NCBI GenBank assembly: GCA_944321085.1
Contig: CALUJY010000009.1
Coordinates: 1 to 64,000, forward strand
DNA length: 64,000 nucleotides
Source: an uncultured Barnesiella sp.
GTDB taxonomy: Bacteria; Bacteroidota; Bacteroidia; Bacteroidales; Barnesiellaceae_A
Reading direction: 5' to 3'
Below the pieces are notes generated by a model, which ran no database searches, was not told the DNA's origin, and saw nothing but the letters and a program-made list of their open reading frames with translations. Position 1 is the first letter of the stretch. Each line of letters begins with the position of its first letter. A program made the translations under genes and the position numbers. Shown here one piece after another: positions 1 to 7,636 of this stretch.

Positions 1-73
1 GCGAAAGTAGCTCAGTTGGTAGAGCATAACCTTGCCAAGGTTAGGGTCGCGGGTTCGAGTCCCGTCTTTCGCT
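1..73 (+). tRNA. tRNA-Gly(GCC)
   Basis: A full cloverleaf can be folded. The acceptor stem gcgaaag pairs with ctttcgc, the T-loop reads ttcgagt, and the anticodon loop carries GCC. CCA is not encoded. It is the first of three closely spaced tRNA genes, and the window opens exactly on its first base, so more tRNAs may precede it. Confidence 0.95.
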
Positions 74-101
74 CTCCACACCAAGAGGTGGGACGATTGT
101 T

Positions 102-185
102 GCCCAAGTGGCGGAATTGGTAGACGCGCTAGTTTCAGGTACTAGTGATCGTGAGGTCGTGCAGGTTCGAGTCCTGTTTTGGGCA
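102..185 (+). tRNA. tRNA-Leu(CAG)
   Basis: This is a class II tRNA with a long variable arm (gatcgtgaggtc region). The acceptor stem gcccaag pairs with ttttgggc through one G-U pair. The anticodon stem ctagt/actag encloses CAG, and the discriminator is A185. CCA is not encoded. It lies 28 bp after tRNA-Gly and is probably co-transcribed with it. Confidence 0.93.
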
Positions 186-225
186 CTGCGCCGTCGCTAC
201 TCTCGCAGGTGGAGATTTTGATATT

Positions 226-309
226 GTCCGGGTGGTGGAATCGGTAGACACGCTACTTTGAGGGGGTAGTGGGCGTAAGCCTGTGTGAGTTCGAATCTCA
301 TCTCGGACA
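226..309 (+). tRNA. tRNA-Leu(GAG)
   Basis: A second class II tRNA with a variable arm (gggcgtaagcct). The acceptor is gtccggg/tctcggac with one G-U pair. The anticodon loop is ttgaggg with anticodon GAG, and the discriminator is A309. It is the last gene of the tRNA group and is followed directly by a strong terminator. Confidence 0.93.
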
Positions 310-314
310 CTCGT

Positions 315-350
315 AACGAGGCTGCCCGATGTATATCGGGCAGCCTCGTT
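315..350 (+). terminator. terminator of the tRNA group
   Basis: A perfect 16-bp stem (315-330 with 335-350) closes a 4-nt loop gtat and is followed by a T-rich stretch (tttgcatttgtt). It lies 6 bp after the last tRNA. Confidence 0.85.
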
Positions 351-376
351 TGCATTTGTTCTATTGCAATGAGCCG

Positions 377-408
377 TTTGGTTTTGCATCGGCGCATGTA
401 TAAATTTG
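377..408 (+). promoter_or_regulatory. Bacteroidetes promoter for the SGNH lipoprotein
   Basis: TTTG at 377-380, a 20-bp spacer, then TAAATTTG at 401-408. This fits the Bacteroidetes -33/-7 consensus. The -7 box ends only 6 bp before the chosen ATG at 415, so the mRNA would be nearly leaderless. Confidence 0.5.
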
Positions 409-414
409 CAGGAT

Positions 415-1152
415 ATGAAACGTAATTTTATTCTCATCTGCTGTATTGCAGCAGTCGCCCTTTGCTTGTGTAGCGCTTGCCGCGAAGAGAGCCGCGTACG
501 GCACATTGTGCTATATGGCGACAGCATCACGGCTGAGTATGGCGCCCCCGAGGGTAGCTATACACGACTTGTACAGCAGAAATTCCATGCCGATACCGTC
601 TATCGTTACGGCTATTGCGGTCACCGTTACAGCCGGGCTGTCTCGGCAACGCATGGCGGCCCGTCGTGGTTGGGGTCGTATGTCGGCGACGTATGCCGTC
701 AGGCCGATGCCGACCTCATCATTCTTTTTGCCGGTACCAATGACTACGGCCATAACATGCCGCTGGGCGAGCCCGGCGATACCGCTACAACAACCTCTTG
801 CGGCGGATTGCAATACATATTGGATTACCTCATCGAGCATACCGATGCTCCCGTGATGCTGTGCACGCCTTTCCCCAATGGAGCGGTGCATCGCTTGTCG
901 ACCTTGCCCAATGAACAAGGACTTGTCATGGCCGATTACGTTGCCGCTTTCAAGGCTGTTGCTGCCCAAGAACGGTATAGAGGCAGAGTATATGTCAACG
1001 ATACGTTTGCCGATTGTGGCTTCTCTCCCGAGGACGAGGTGGTCGATTCTGTGCGCGTATATACCACTGACGGGTTGCACCTGTCGGCACTCGGTTACGA
1101 GCGGCTTACCGATTTGCAGCGGGCATACTATGACTGTGCGATGGCACAGTGA
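415..1152 (+). CDS. SGNH/GDSL-family hydrolase, lipoprotein
   Basis: A 245-aa predicted exported esterase or acylhydrolase of the SGNH (GDSL) fold; the substrate is unknown. The N-terminus is a lipoprotein signal with lipobox CSAC, so C22 is the lipidation site. Block I is YGDSIT with nucleophile S37, block III is AGTND at about 106-110, and block V is DGLH at about residues 222-225, giving the Asp-His pair. An upstream in-frame ATG at 406 would put three residues before the signal; 415 is preferred because the basic MKRN start then fits the signal peptide and a promoter ends at 408. The 3' end overlaps the convergent gene on the other strand by 47 bp. The family is clear, the biological role is not. 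Confidence 0.85.
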   Translation: MKRNFILICCIAAVALCLCSACREESRVRHIVLYGDSITAEYGAPEGSYTRLVQQKFHADTVYRYGYCGHRYSRAVSATHGGPSWLGSYVGDVCRQADADLIILFAGTNDYGHNMPLGEPGDTATTTSCGGLQYILDYLIEHTDAPVMLCTPFPNGAVHRLSTLPNEQGLVMADYVAAFKAVAAQERYRGRVYVNDTFADCGFSPEDEVVDSVRVYTTDGLHLSALGYERLTDLQRAYYDCAMAQ

Positions 1153-2377
1153 TTTCTATTTCGTATCGTTGTCTTCCGTCTGCAACGATTTGTACCATAA
1201 GCGGTTCGCCTGTGAGAAATGGCGGTACCTTTAAGCCCGGTATAAGCATATCATACCCCTTGTTTGAGTTGCTATCGGTCGATATATACGTAAACAATGC
1301 GGGAGCAAGGGGCGTCGTGGGGGAGAATCGTTGAGACCGGCGCAATGCTTGTACGTACTGGCGCAATGTCTGTGCTTGCGACGATGCAAGCAGCGTTGCA
1401 CCGTACACCTCTATCCAATAATCGGCGTTACCGAGCCACGAGGCCGGCAGGATGTGGGCGAGGCTGTCGGTCGGTATGTAGTAGCCGTAAGATGTCATAT
1501 AAGGGCGCAACGTCTTGGCCAGCGTGCGAGGGTCGGTGATAGGAGCGGCAATTACAGCAGCTGCTGTGTCGTCGGCAAGGACAACCCGGGTAACGACTTG
1601 TCCTATAAAAGGCGCAGTGACACACGCAGCCTGCGTTATTTCGCAGGCCGAGGCTGGGATGGCATCGGTTTGCAATGAGTCTGTTTTTCCGGTAAGATAG
1701 TCGGGTAAAGATTGCAGAGCGCATCGATATGTGATATTCGTGGCGCTCTGTTTCACATTGAAAATGCAGTATGCCGTATCGCCATATACAACAGTCGGCA
1801 TAGCCGAGGCCGCCCCCTCGTCGATGGCTTGTGCCAAGTTGCTGTCGCGGGCAGGCGAAGTGAGTAGTTTGCGGTCGTAGCTGAATCCAATCACCGATGC
1901 GTTGTAATAGAGATGCGCAAAGCGATTTTCGGCCGTGGCAAAGTGATAGAGGCGCGAGCCGTCGGATAACTCTTCTTCTACCGCATTATACCCATCGCTG
2001 AGCTCGTGAGCCAGTAGGTCAACGAGTTGCTGCACCATGTCGCTGCGGGTGGCAGCCCAAAAAGCCACCTCGCCGTCGCGATGGCAAACTGCGAGAACCG
2101 GATGTTTGGTCGATGGTCGGCACACCTTTGCAAAAGCGTCGGGCAGGATATTCCATGCCGTAGCGAAAGCGCAGCCCAAGCGTGTCGTGTCGCGCCAATC
2201 TTCGATGATGCCTATAATAGCCTCTTCGGGTTGACACACATACAGAGCCGGGCGAGCCAAGTCGTAGGCGCGGCTTTCGTTGCTGGTTGTCATAAACCTG
2301 CTTATAGCCGTTGCTGCCGCCACTGCAAGCGCAGCCAGCGCAACAACCCCGATTACCATATTTTTGTGTCGCATCAT
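1106..2377 (-). CDS. membrane-anchored protein of unknown function
   Basis: A 423-aa protein with one N-terminal hydrophobic segment (about residues 8-28), consistent with an uncleaved anchor and a large periplasmic domain. I recognise no catalytic motif. The general pattern (anchor, then a few hundred residues of mixed alpha/beta sequence) resembles DUF3352-type Bacteroidetes proteins, but I cannot confirm that. A -7 box TAAGTTTG (complement of 2382-2389) lies 5 bp before the start. Its last 47 bp are also coding sequence of the convergent SGNH hydrolase. Two ATGs (2377 and 2374) are adjacent and either could be used. Confidence 0.7.
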   Translation of the reverse strand: MMRHKNMVIGVVALAALAVAAATAISRFMTTSNESRAYDLARPALYVCQPEEAIIGIIEDWRDTTRLGCAFATAWNILPDAFAKVCRPSTKHPVLAVCHRDGEVAFWAATRSDMVQQLVDLLAHELSDGYNAVEEELSDGSRLYHFATAENRFAHLYYNASVIGFSYDRKLLTSPARDSNLAQAIDEGAASAMPTVVYGDTAYCIFNVKQSATNITYRCALQSLPDYLTGKTDSLQTDAIPASACEITQAACVTAPFIGQVVTRVVLADDTAAAVIAAPITDPRTLAKTLRPYMTSYGYYIPTDSLAHILPASWLGNADYWIEVYGATLLASSQAQTLRQYVQALRRSQRFSPTTPLAPALFTYISTDSNSNKGYDMLIPGLKVPPFLTGEPLMVQIVADGRQRYEIEITVPSHSHSMPAANR

Positions 2378-2698
2378 GTCACAAACTTACGGAAAATCTG
2401 TGAGATAATCGCCGGATTGCAGCAGATAAAACAGTGGAATTTGAGCATCGGGAGAAATCGTAGTATTGGGACAGATTGCTGAGCGGGAGTTGCCAAGTTT
2501 TGGAATTTACGGATTTTGTCAAACGCTACTTCTCGTATGCTGGAAAGCTGACTCCGATAGTAAATATGGCTTCAAAATGGACGGCATTTTGCATATAAGT
2601 TGGTTTAGACGCAAGAAAGATGAGTTTATGGAAGCGTCGGGACTGCCGACAAACAGAAGAAGCCAAAATCGAGGACTGAAATTATAAAACATGCCCCT

Positions 2699-2741
2699 AA
2701 GTCGTAATAATTCGCCCGTAGAGAGCTTATTATTACGACTT
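2699..2741. repeat. 12-bp perfect inverted repeat, operator-like
   Basis: Arms aagtcgtaataa (2699-2710) and ttattacgactt (2730-2741) are separated by 19 bp. The right arm ends 5 bp before a TAnnTTTG box, so the repeat covers the -20 to -60 region of that candidate promoter. No T-tract follows, which argues against a terminator. Confidence 0.5.
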
Positions 2742-2746
2742 CTTAC

Positions 2747-2754
2747 TAATTTTG
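2747..2754 (+). promoter_or_regulatory. candidate -7 box TAATTTTG
   Basis: An exact match to TAnnTTTG. I see no good -33 element at the usual spacing, and the region is overlapped by the inverted repeat just upstream. Transcription from here would give a leader of roughly 260 nt before the ATG at 3021. Confidence 0.35.
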
Positions 2755-2819
2755 CAGTTGGATTGAGGCAACTCTATCCAAGACATACGAAAAAAAGAAG
2801 AAGCATTATGCTTATCTTG

Positions 2820-2937
2820 TACTTGAAAACGTAGGAAATTTTCAAATTAGATGCAAGGATAGCATAGTGGTTCTCACGCATATAGCGTGGGCTGCTATTG
2901 TTACATCTGCATCTATGGTTTCCTACGACCTTCAAGT
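2820..2937 (+). ncRNA. long nested hairpin: structured leader or small RNA
   Basis: Five helices nest around one loop: tacttgaa/ttcaagta (8 bp), cgtaggaaa/tttcctacg (9 bp), tagatgca/tgcatcta (8 bp), atagca/tgctat (6 bp) and cacgc/gcgtg (5 bp, loop atata). Asymmetric internal loops separate them. All 36 pairs are mutually compatible, which is unlikely by chance. It could be a structured 5' leader of the gene at 3021, a small RNA, or a degenerate palindromic element (MITE-like). Confidence 0.45.
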
Positions 2938-3020
2938 AAGAGTGTGGCATACAGTTCCACGCTTCTTTGTAGGTTGGATTACGATAGTAATAATAATGTT
3001 AAACAATAATACAACAGATT

Positions 3021-4346
3021 ATGAAGAAACTCATTCTTACATTATGGGTATGTTTAGGTTCATTTTCATTTGGATATAGTCAAAGTTCGGATGAAAAAAT
3101 AGCTGATGCAATGAATAATTCAGACTGGTTTGCATTGGATTCGTTATATCAAACGGAACCCAGAGATTCAATCAGCGATTTTTTTGAAATATTTTCTCGT
3201 TGCCTTATAGGAAACAGGCTAAATCGTCCCGATGTTTCTATTCCTGCGTTTACGGAATTATTCAACACTCAGTCAGAAAATCTTGATCTTGGCAATGTGC
3301 TCAGTTCGTCTATGATGTTTGCAATGGATTTAAGCAGAATTGGTGATAATAAGGCTGCTGCAAAAATGTTATCTTCAATTCTTGACTCAATACGCGCTTA
3401 TCTTGATAGTACAACCATTGTAGGTGTTCAGCAATTTATCAATCAATACGAAGCACTATCTAAATACAATCCATATAAAATCACATTTGAAAATTCGGCA
3501 GGAACTATTCCATTTGAGATTGTACCTGTTGGTCCGGAAAAGAATAATTCGGTATTGATACATCTAAGAGACAGTTATATTAATGGCGTTGAAGCTGATA
3601 TTACTTTTGACACAGGAGCAGGAGTAAATATTATTTCAGAATCGTTAGCCCTTAAATATAATTTAATTCCGCTTGAAGCATCCAGTACTGTTGGTGGAGT
3701 AGGTATTCAGAATGGGGGCTATGCAATAGCAAAGGAATTAAAAATTGGAGATATGGTTGTTACAGATGTTCCTTTTTATGTCATAAATATAACAACCAAT
3801 AACGATGAGGCAGACAAATATATTGACTGTTTCGATATTGTTGTCGGTAGCGAACTGATGTTACAACTCAAAGACCTGACCATAGATTTTGTTAATCATA
3901 ACATTACAGTTCCATCGGTCGCTCCCAAACGAAGCCAAGTGTCTCCAAATATGTGTTTTTCATCCAGTATGAATTTGTTGGGCAAGGGTATCGTACATGG
4001 TAATAAAATGTTAATGAATATTGATACCGGTGATGCTTCGTATGGTTCGTTAGACAACCGATTCTTTGAGAATAACAAAGAGTACATCACTACTCATTGT
4101 AAATTAGATACTATCAGAGGTGCGGGAATTGGAGGTGTACATATATCGGAGTGTTATCGAATGCAAAACGTGGAACTTGAATTAGGAAATAGTCAATTAT
4201 CTGTACCTGAAATAGTCGTTTTATTGGAAAAGAATACAAATGGTATATTATATTCTTATCAATGTAATTTAGGGCTAAAATCGTTGATGCTTTCCGGCAA
4301 AGTACGATTCAATATGGTTGATTTTGTATTAACGACATTTGAATAA
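3021..4346 (+). CDS. secreted protein with two retropepsin-like aspartic protease domains
   Basis: A 441-aa protein with a cleavable signal peptide (MKK start, hydrophobic core, probable cleavage near GYSQ, residues 18-21). Residues 22-150 look helical and repeat-like. Two retropepsin-type active-site motifs follow: FDTGAG with DTG at 197-199, and IDTGDA with DTG at 335-337. Each is followed by a flap-like glycine-rich stretch (GGVGIQNGG near 225; GAGIGGVH later). One chain therefore carries both aspartates, as in a pseudo-dimeric aspartic protease. Composition is clearly AT-rich compared with its neighbours, with many AAT, TTA and ATT codons, suggesting transfer. A terminator follows at 4404. 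The substrate is unknown, and a non-proteolytic binding role cannot be excluded. Confidence 0.8.
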   Translation: MKKLILTLWVCLGSFSFGYSQSSDEKIADAMNNSDWFALDSLYQTEPRDSISDFFEIFSRCLIGNRLNRPDVSIPAFTELFNTQSENLDLGNVLSSSMMFAMDLSRIGDNKAAAKMLSSILDSIRAYLDSTTIVGVQQFINQYEALSKYNPYKITFENSAGTIPFEIVPVGPEKNNSVLIHLRDSYINGVEADITFDTGAGVNIISESLALKYNLIPLEASSTVGGVGIQNGGYAIAKELKIGDMVVTDVPFYVINITTNNDEADKYIDCFDIVVGSELMLQLKDLTIDFVNHNITVPSVAPKRSQVSPNMCFSSSMNLLGKGIVHGNKMLMNIDTGDASYGSLDNRFFENNKEYITTHCKLDTIRGAGIGGVHISECYRMQNVELELGNSQLSVPEIVVLLEKNTNGILYSYQCNLGLKSLMLSGKVRFNMVDFVLTTFE

Positions 4347-4403
4347 GAGTAAATCTTGCAAACAAGGAAGAGTTTCAAAATATAGAAACAATAATAATCT
4401 ATT

Positions 4404-4451
4404 ATGCAGACGAAAGAGAATTATTGTCATCCTTTCGTCTGCATTTCTTTT
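4404..4451 (+). terminator. terminator after the retropepsin-like gene
   Basis: A 13-bp perfect stem (4404-4416 with 4432-4444) with a 15-nt loop is followed by ttctttttg. Confidence 0.8.
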
Positions 4452-4661
4452 TGTGTCTTTGTAGTATCAAGAGTTATTCATTGAAGCATCTCTTTTCCGA
4501 CTTTTCGAATTTTTGTTTTTGCGTGTTTGTAGCACTGCTTTCAAAATGCAAGGGCAAGGATATAAAGAGAATAGCAAGCTGTTTTATCTGTGATTTTCGT
4601 CGTTTTTTTATGAAGCAGGCGGTGGCTTGGTATGGTTGAATTTGAAAACTGTGGAGACTCC

Positions 4662-4694
4662 GTTGCCTCTGCTCCCATTTTTTGCCTATTTTTG
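4662..4694 (+). promoter_or_regulatory. promoter for the EFR1-type protein
   Basis: An exact -7 box TATTTTTG lies at 4687-4694, with a partial -33 element GTTG at 4662-4665 and 21 bp between them. It ends 30 bp before the ATG at 4725. Confidence 0.45.
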
Positions 4695-4724
4695 TTTCCA
4701 TATTATCATCAAAGTCGTTTATAC

Positions 4725-5528
4725 ATGATACTCTATTTTTCGGCAACGGGCAACAGCCGTTATGTAGCTACCGTATTGGCGCAAGCATTGGGTGAGCAGA
4801 CGCTTGTCGATTTGCGGCCATATATGAAAGGGGGCGCTGCTCCCTTAACCATAACACTTTCTGCCGGCGAAACATTGGGATTTGTTTTCCCCGTGCATTC
4901 ATGGGGTATGCCTAAATATTTGGCGGAAGTTTTCACCAACATGAGCATAAAAGGTTATGTAGCGGGTGAAAATTATACCTATATGTTGAGCACTTGCGGC
5001 GACGATGTCGGCTATCTGCCCAAACAGTGGAATCGTGTGATGCAGAAAGTGGGTATAGCGACCGATGCAGCATTTTCGGTCTCCATGCCCAATACGTATG
5101 TGCTATTCCCGGGCTTCGATGTAGATGCCCCTGCTGTGAGCGACCGGAAGCTGGCTGATGCTCCGGCAGCTGTTCGACGCATTGCAGACCGCATTGTCGC
5201 CCGTGAGAAAGGCGATTTCACCCATCGCGGCAGTGTGCCCGCTCTCAAAACGAATGTAATCTATCCTCTTTTTGTCCGCTATGCCACAAGCGACAAATCT
5301 TTTCGGGCAGATGCCGACGCTTGCATCGGCTGCGGACAATGCGTGCAGTCGTGTCCGGTGGGTAATATTACGCTCACTCGCAGAAACCCCGGCAAGGAGG
5401 ATAAATATATGCCCGAGTGGCAAGGTCGTTGCCTCACCTGCATGGCCTGCTATCACTATTGTCCCACGCATGCCATCGGCTATGGCTCTAAAACAAAGGG
5501 AAAGCATTTCTATACCTGTCCGTTGTAA
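4725..5528 (+). CDS. EFR1-family flavodoxin-ferredoxin protein
   Basis: A 267-aa electron-transfer protein. The N-terminus MILYFSATGNSRYVA is a flavodoxin-type FMN phosphate loop (SATGNS). The C-terminal third carries two 4Fe-4S clusters: CIGCGQCVQSCP and CLTCMACYHYCP. This is the layout of the EFRO1/EFR1 family, in which a ferredoxin domain feeds a flavodoxin domain; the partner is unknown. An in-frame ATG at 4632 would add 31 residues of poor coding quality before the flavin loop, and a promoter box at 4687 argues for the later start. The Fsr-like exporter follows at once and is probably co-transcribed. Confidence 0.85.
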   Translation: MILYFSATGNSRYVATVLAQALGEQTLVDLRPYMKGGAAPLTITLSAGETLGFVFPVHSWGMPKYLAEVFTNMSIKGYVAGENYTYMLSTCGDDVGYLPKQWNRVMQKVGIATDAAFSVSMPNTYVLFPGFDVDAPAVSDRKLADAPAAVRRIADRIVAREKGDFTHRGSVPALKTNVIYPLFVRYATSDKSFRADADACIGCGQCVQSCPVGNITLTRRNPGKEDKYMPEWQGRCLTCMACYHYCPTHAIGYGSKTKGKHFYTCPL

Positions 5529-5540
5529 ATGTGCAACGAT

Positions 5541-6767
5541 ATGAGAAAAGATGCGATAACCACTGTAAATAGTCCGTCGGGCACGGTGCAAGGTACGACG
5601 TATGCTATTTTGTTTACGATAGGATTTTGTCATCTGCTCAACGATATGATACAGTCGGTTATCCCGGCGCTTTATCCGTTGTTGAAAGATTCTTATGGAT
5701 TTAGTTTTGCGCAGATAGGCATCATTACTTTTGTCTTTCAGTTGGCGTCGTCTATATTCCAACCATTTGTAGGCAGTTATGCCGACCGTCATCCGTTGCC
5801 TTATTCGCTCTCGGCGGGTATGTGCTTTACGTTGGCCGGGTTAGTAGCACTTGCCTTTGCAATCGATTTTCTGCTTATCCTTCTTGCCGTGGCTGTGATA
5901 GGATGCGGCTCGTCGGTATTTCATCCCGAGGCTTCGCGGGTGGCGCAGATGGCATCGGGAGGCAAGAAGAGCCTGGCACAGTCTATTTTTCAGGTGGGCG
6001 GTAATGGAGGCAGCGCCATAGGGCCGTTGTTGGCAGCGGTGATAGTGATACCCTACGGGCAGCATGCTGTCGGTTGGTTCGCTTGTGCGGCGTTGTTGGC
6101 GTCGTCGTTATTGGCCAGGGTGGGGCATTGGTACAGTCGTCGGCTTGCCATGGCGCGCGAGCATCGGGGAGCCATGCCTGTGCAGGTGTGTACCTTGCCT
6201 CGGCATACCATCGACCGGGCGATGGCTATTTTGGTGTTGATGATATTCTCCAAATACTTTTTCAATGCCTGTATGACCAGCTATTTCACCTTCTATCTTA
6301 TAGAAAAGTTCGGTCTTACGGTGCAGCAGTCGCAATATTGTCTCTTTGCCTATTTGGCGGCTTTTGCCATAGGTACGTTGGCCGGCGGATTCTTAGGTGA
6401 CCGCTACGGACGCAAGTATGTTATCCTTTTTTCGATTCTTGGGGCAGCCCCCTTTACGCTTGTCATGCCCTATCTCGGTTTGTGCGGTACCATTGTTACA
6501 GCCGTGGCTACCGGGTTGATTATCGCCTCGGCCTTCTCGGCCATTGTTGTCTATGCCACCGACCTGCGACCCGATAAGGTGGGTATGGTAGCCGGCATAT
6601 TTTTCGGTCTGATGTTCGGCTTGGGCGGTATCGGGTCGGCCTTTTTCGGCTGGCTGGCCGATGCCACGAGCATAGAATTTATTTTTGAGGTGAGTACGTG
6701 GCTGCCCCTGTTGGGCATTGTTGCGGTATTCCTTCCCGATGTGCGACCGACGACATCCGTAAAGTGA
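5541..6767 (+). CDS. fsr: MFS exporter, fosmidomycin-resistance (Fsr) type
   Basis: About 408 aa with 12 predicted membrane segments. The first helices carry the family signature GFCHLLNDMIQSVIPALYP and the loop ADRHPLPYS, close to E. coli Fsr. A second MFS-type loop GDRYGRKY sits between the sixth and eighth helices. Members export fosmidomycin and other small molecules; the natural substrate is not known. ATG 5529 directly follows the upstream stop; ATG 5541 is preferred because it gives a basic MRKD start, but both are possible. It is transcribed with the flavodoxin-ferredoxin gene. Confidence 0.85.
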   Translation: MRKDAITTVNSPSGTVQGTTYAILFTIGFCHLLNDMIQSVIPALYPLLKDSYGFSFAQIGIITFVFQLASSIFQPFVGSYADRHPLPYSLSAGMCFTLAGLVALAFAIDFLLILLAVAVIGCGSSVFHPEASRVAQMASGGKKSLAQSIFQVGGNGGSAIGPLLAAVIVIPYGQHAVGWFACAALLASSLLARVGHWYSRRLAMAREHRGAMPVQVCTLPRHTIDRAMAILVLMIFSKYFFNACMTSYFTFYLIEKFGLTVQQSQYCLFAYLAAFAIGTLAGGFLGDRYGRKYVILFSILGAAPFTLVMPYLGLCGTIVTAVATGLIIASAFSAIVVYATDLRPDKVGMVAGIFFGLMFGLGGIGSAFFGWLADATSIEFIFEVSTWLPLLGIVAVFLPDVRPTTSVK

Positions 6768-6816
6768 TGCTTGCAGCGAAATATTTTGGCGAAGAAAAAT
6801 GATACTCTGTGCAGAT

Positions 6817-7335
6817 ATGAAAAACAAGATACTCATACAACACTATTGTTCGCCTTGCGGCGAACTGGTATTAGGCTCTTTGGACAACCGCTTGTGCTTG
6901 TGTAACTGGGTCGAAGAAAAGCATCCCGGCAGAGTAGAGCGTCGCTTGCAACGCCTTTTAGAGGCACGTTTCGAACAAGCCTCGTCGTCTGTTGTGCAAG
7001 AGGCTATGAGGCAATTAGACCAATATTTCGACGGCGGGCGTAAGAACTTCGATATGCCGTTGCTTTTTGCGGGTACGTCGTTTCAAAAACAGGTTTGGAG
7101 TGCGCTGTTGTCAATCCCCTATGGCGCTACTCTTTCGTATGCAGCTCTGGCGTTGCAGATAGGTGTACCATCGGCTGTGCGAGCCGTGGCAAATGCCAAT
7201 GGTGCCAATGCCCTATCGCTCTTTATCCCATGTCATCGCGTTATAGGTAGCAACCACAGCCTTACCGGGTATGGCGGAGGTGTGGCCGCTAAAAAGTTCC
7301 TGTTGGAATGGGAACAGAATGTGTGTCGCCGATGA
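6817..7335 (+). CDS. ogt: methylated-DNA--[protein]-cysteine S-methyltransferase
   Basis: A 172-aa suicide DNA-repair protein that takes alkyl groups from O6-alkylguanine onto its own cysteine. The active-site motif is IPCHRV with C139. It is preceded by the helix-turn-helix with arginine finger (SAVRAVANANGANALS) and by the usual PYGATLSYAALA. The N-terminal ribonuclease-H-like domain is short, as in Ogt, and no Ada regulatory domain is present. An upstream ATG at 6799 would add six residues (MILCAD); 6817 fits the family better. It lies 49 bp after the exporter. Confidence 0.92.
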   Translation: MKNKILIQHYCSPCGELVLGSLDNRLCLCNWVEEKHPGRVERRLQRLLEARFEQASSSVVQEAMRQLDQYFDGGRKNFDMPLLFAGTSFQKQVWSALLSIPYGATLSYAALALQIGVPSAVRAVANANGANALSLFIPCHRVIGSNHSLTGYGGGVAAKKFLLEWEQNVCRR

Positions 7336-7636
7336 TTGGTCGCAAGGTCCTGCGGCGAGAAAGCTGAGCGGGGCTTCCGACTTGCTATAACACTCATGCG
7401 TTAAGAAGAAATATGGTGCGGTTCGGCGATAGCAGTAAGTCGCTCTTATGCCGCAGTCGAGTTATAAATATTTATAATAGTCTGCACGCCGAAAATAAAG
7501 AAAGAGCTAAAAAGAGAAATAAAAAATCACTATCTTTGTCCTGTATAATATGCCTTCGACAGGGCGGCCGTATGTGCAAAGTGTCGGCGCATGTCGGCAA
7601 ACAGATAAGCTGAAAAACAAGAAAACCATATAGATT
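7336..7636. other. 301-bp region upstream of dnaN
   Basis: No gene is supported. It holds a 16-bp AT palindrome TTATAAATATTTATAA (7462-7477) and the dnaN -7 box at 7531. I found no DnaA-box cluster. Confidence 0.55.
7531..7538 (+). promoter_or_regulatory. -7 box of the dnaN operon
   Basis: TATCTTTG matches TAnnTTTG exactly. No clear -33 element is seen at 19-20 bp. It would give a leader of about 90 nt before dnaN. Confidence 0.45.

Larger units (their letters stand above)
2378..3020. other. 643-bp intergenic region with inverted repeat, -7 box and structured leader
   Basis: I accept no gene here; a 73-codon ORF at 2466-2687 looks spurious. From about 2690 the base composition turns AT-rich and stays so through the next gene. 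The region holds a 12-bp perfect inverted repeat (2699-2710/2730-2741), a TAATTTTG box (2747-2754) and a long nested hairpin (2820-2937). Each is listed separately. Confidence 0.7.
4347..4724. other. 378-bp intergenic region
   Basis: It contains the terminator of the retropepsin gene (4404-4451) and the promoter for the next gene (4662-4694). The middle is AT-rich; short ORFs on both strands lack coding character. Confidence 0.6.

Noticed and set aside
1-310. tRNA group as an integration site of a mobile element
   Set aside because: No integrase, direct repeat of a tRNA 3' end or foreign gene block follows; the next genes look native.
2466-2687. 73-codon plus-strand ORF
   Set aside because: No start signal, no family resemblance and poor coding character; it runs into the AT-rich boundary and is probably chance.
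2820-2937. Nested hairpin as a 6S RNA gene
   Set aside because: It is a rod with small internal loops and lacks the large open central bubble expected of 6S RNA; kept only as an unnamed structured element.
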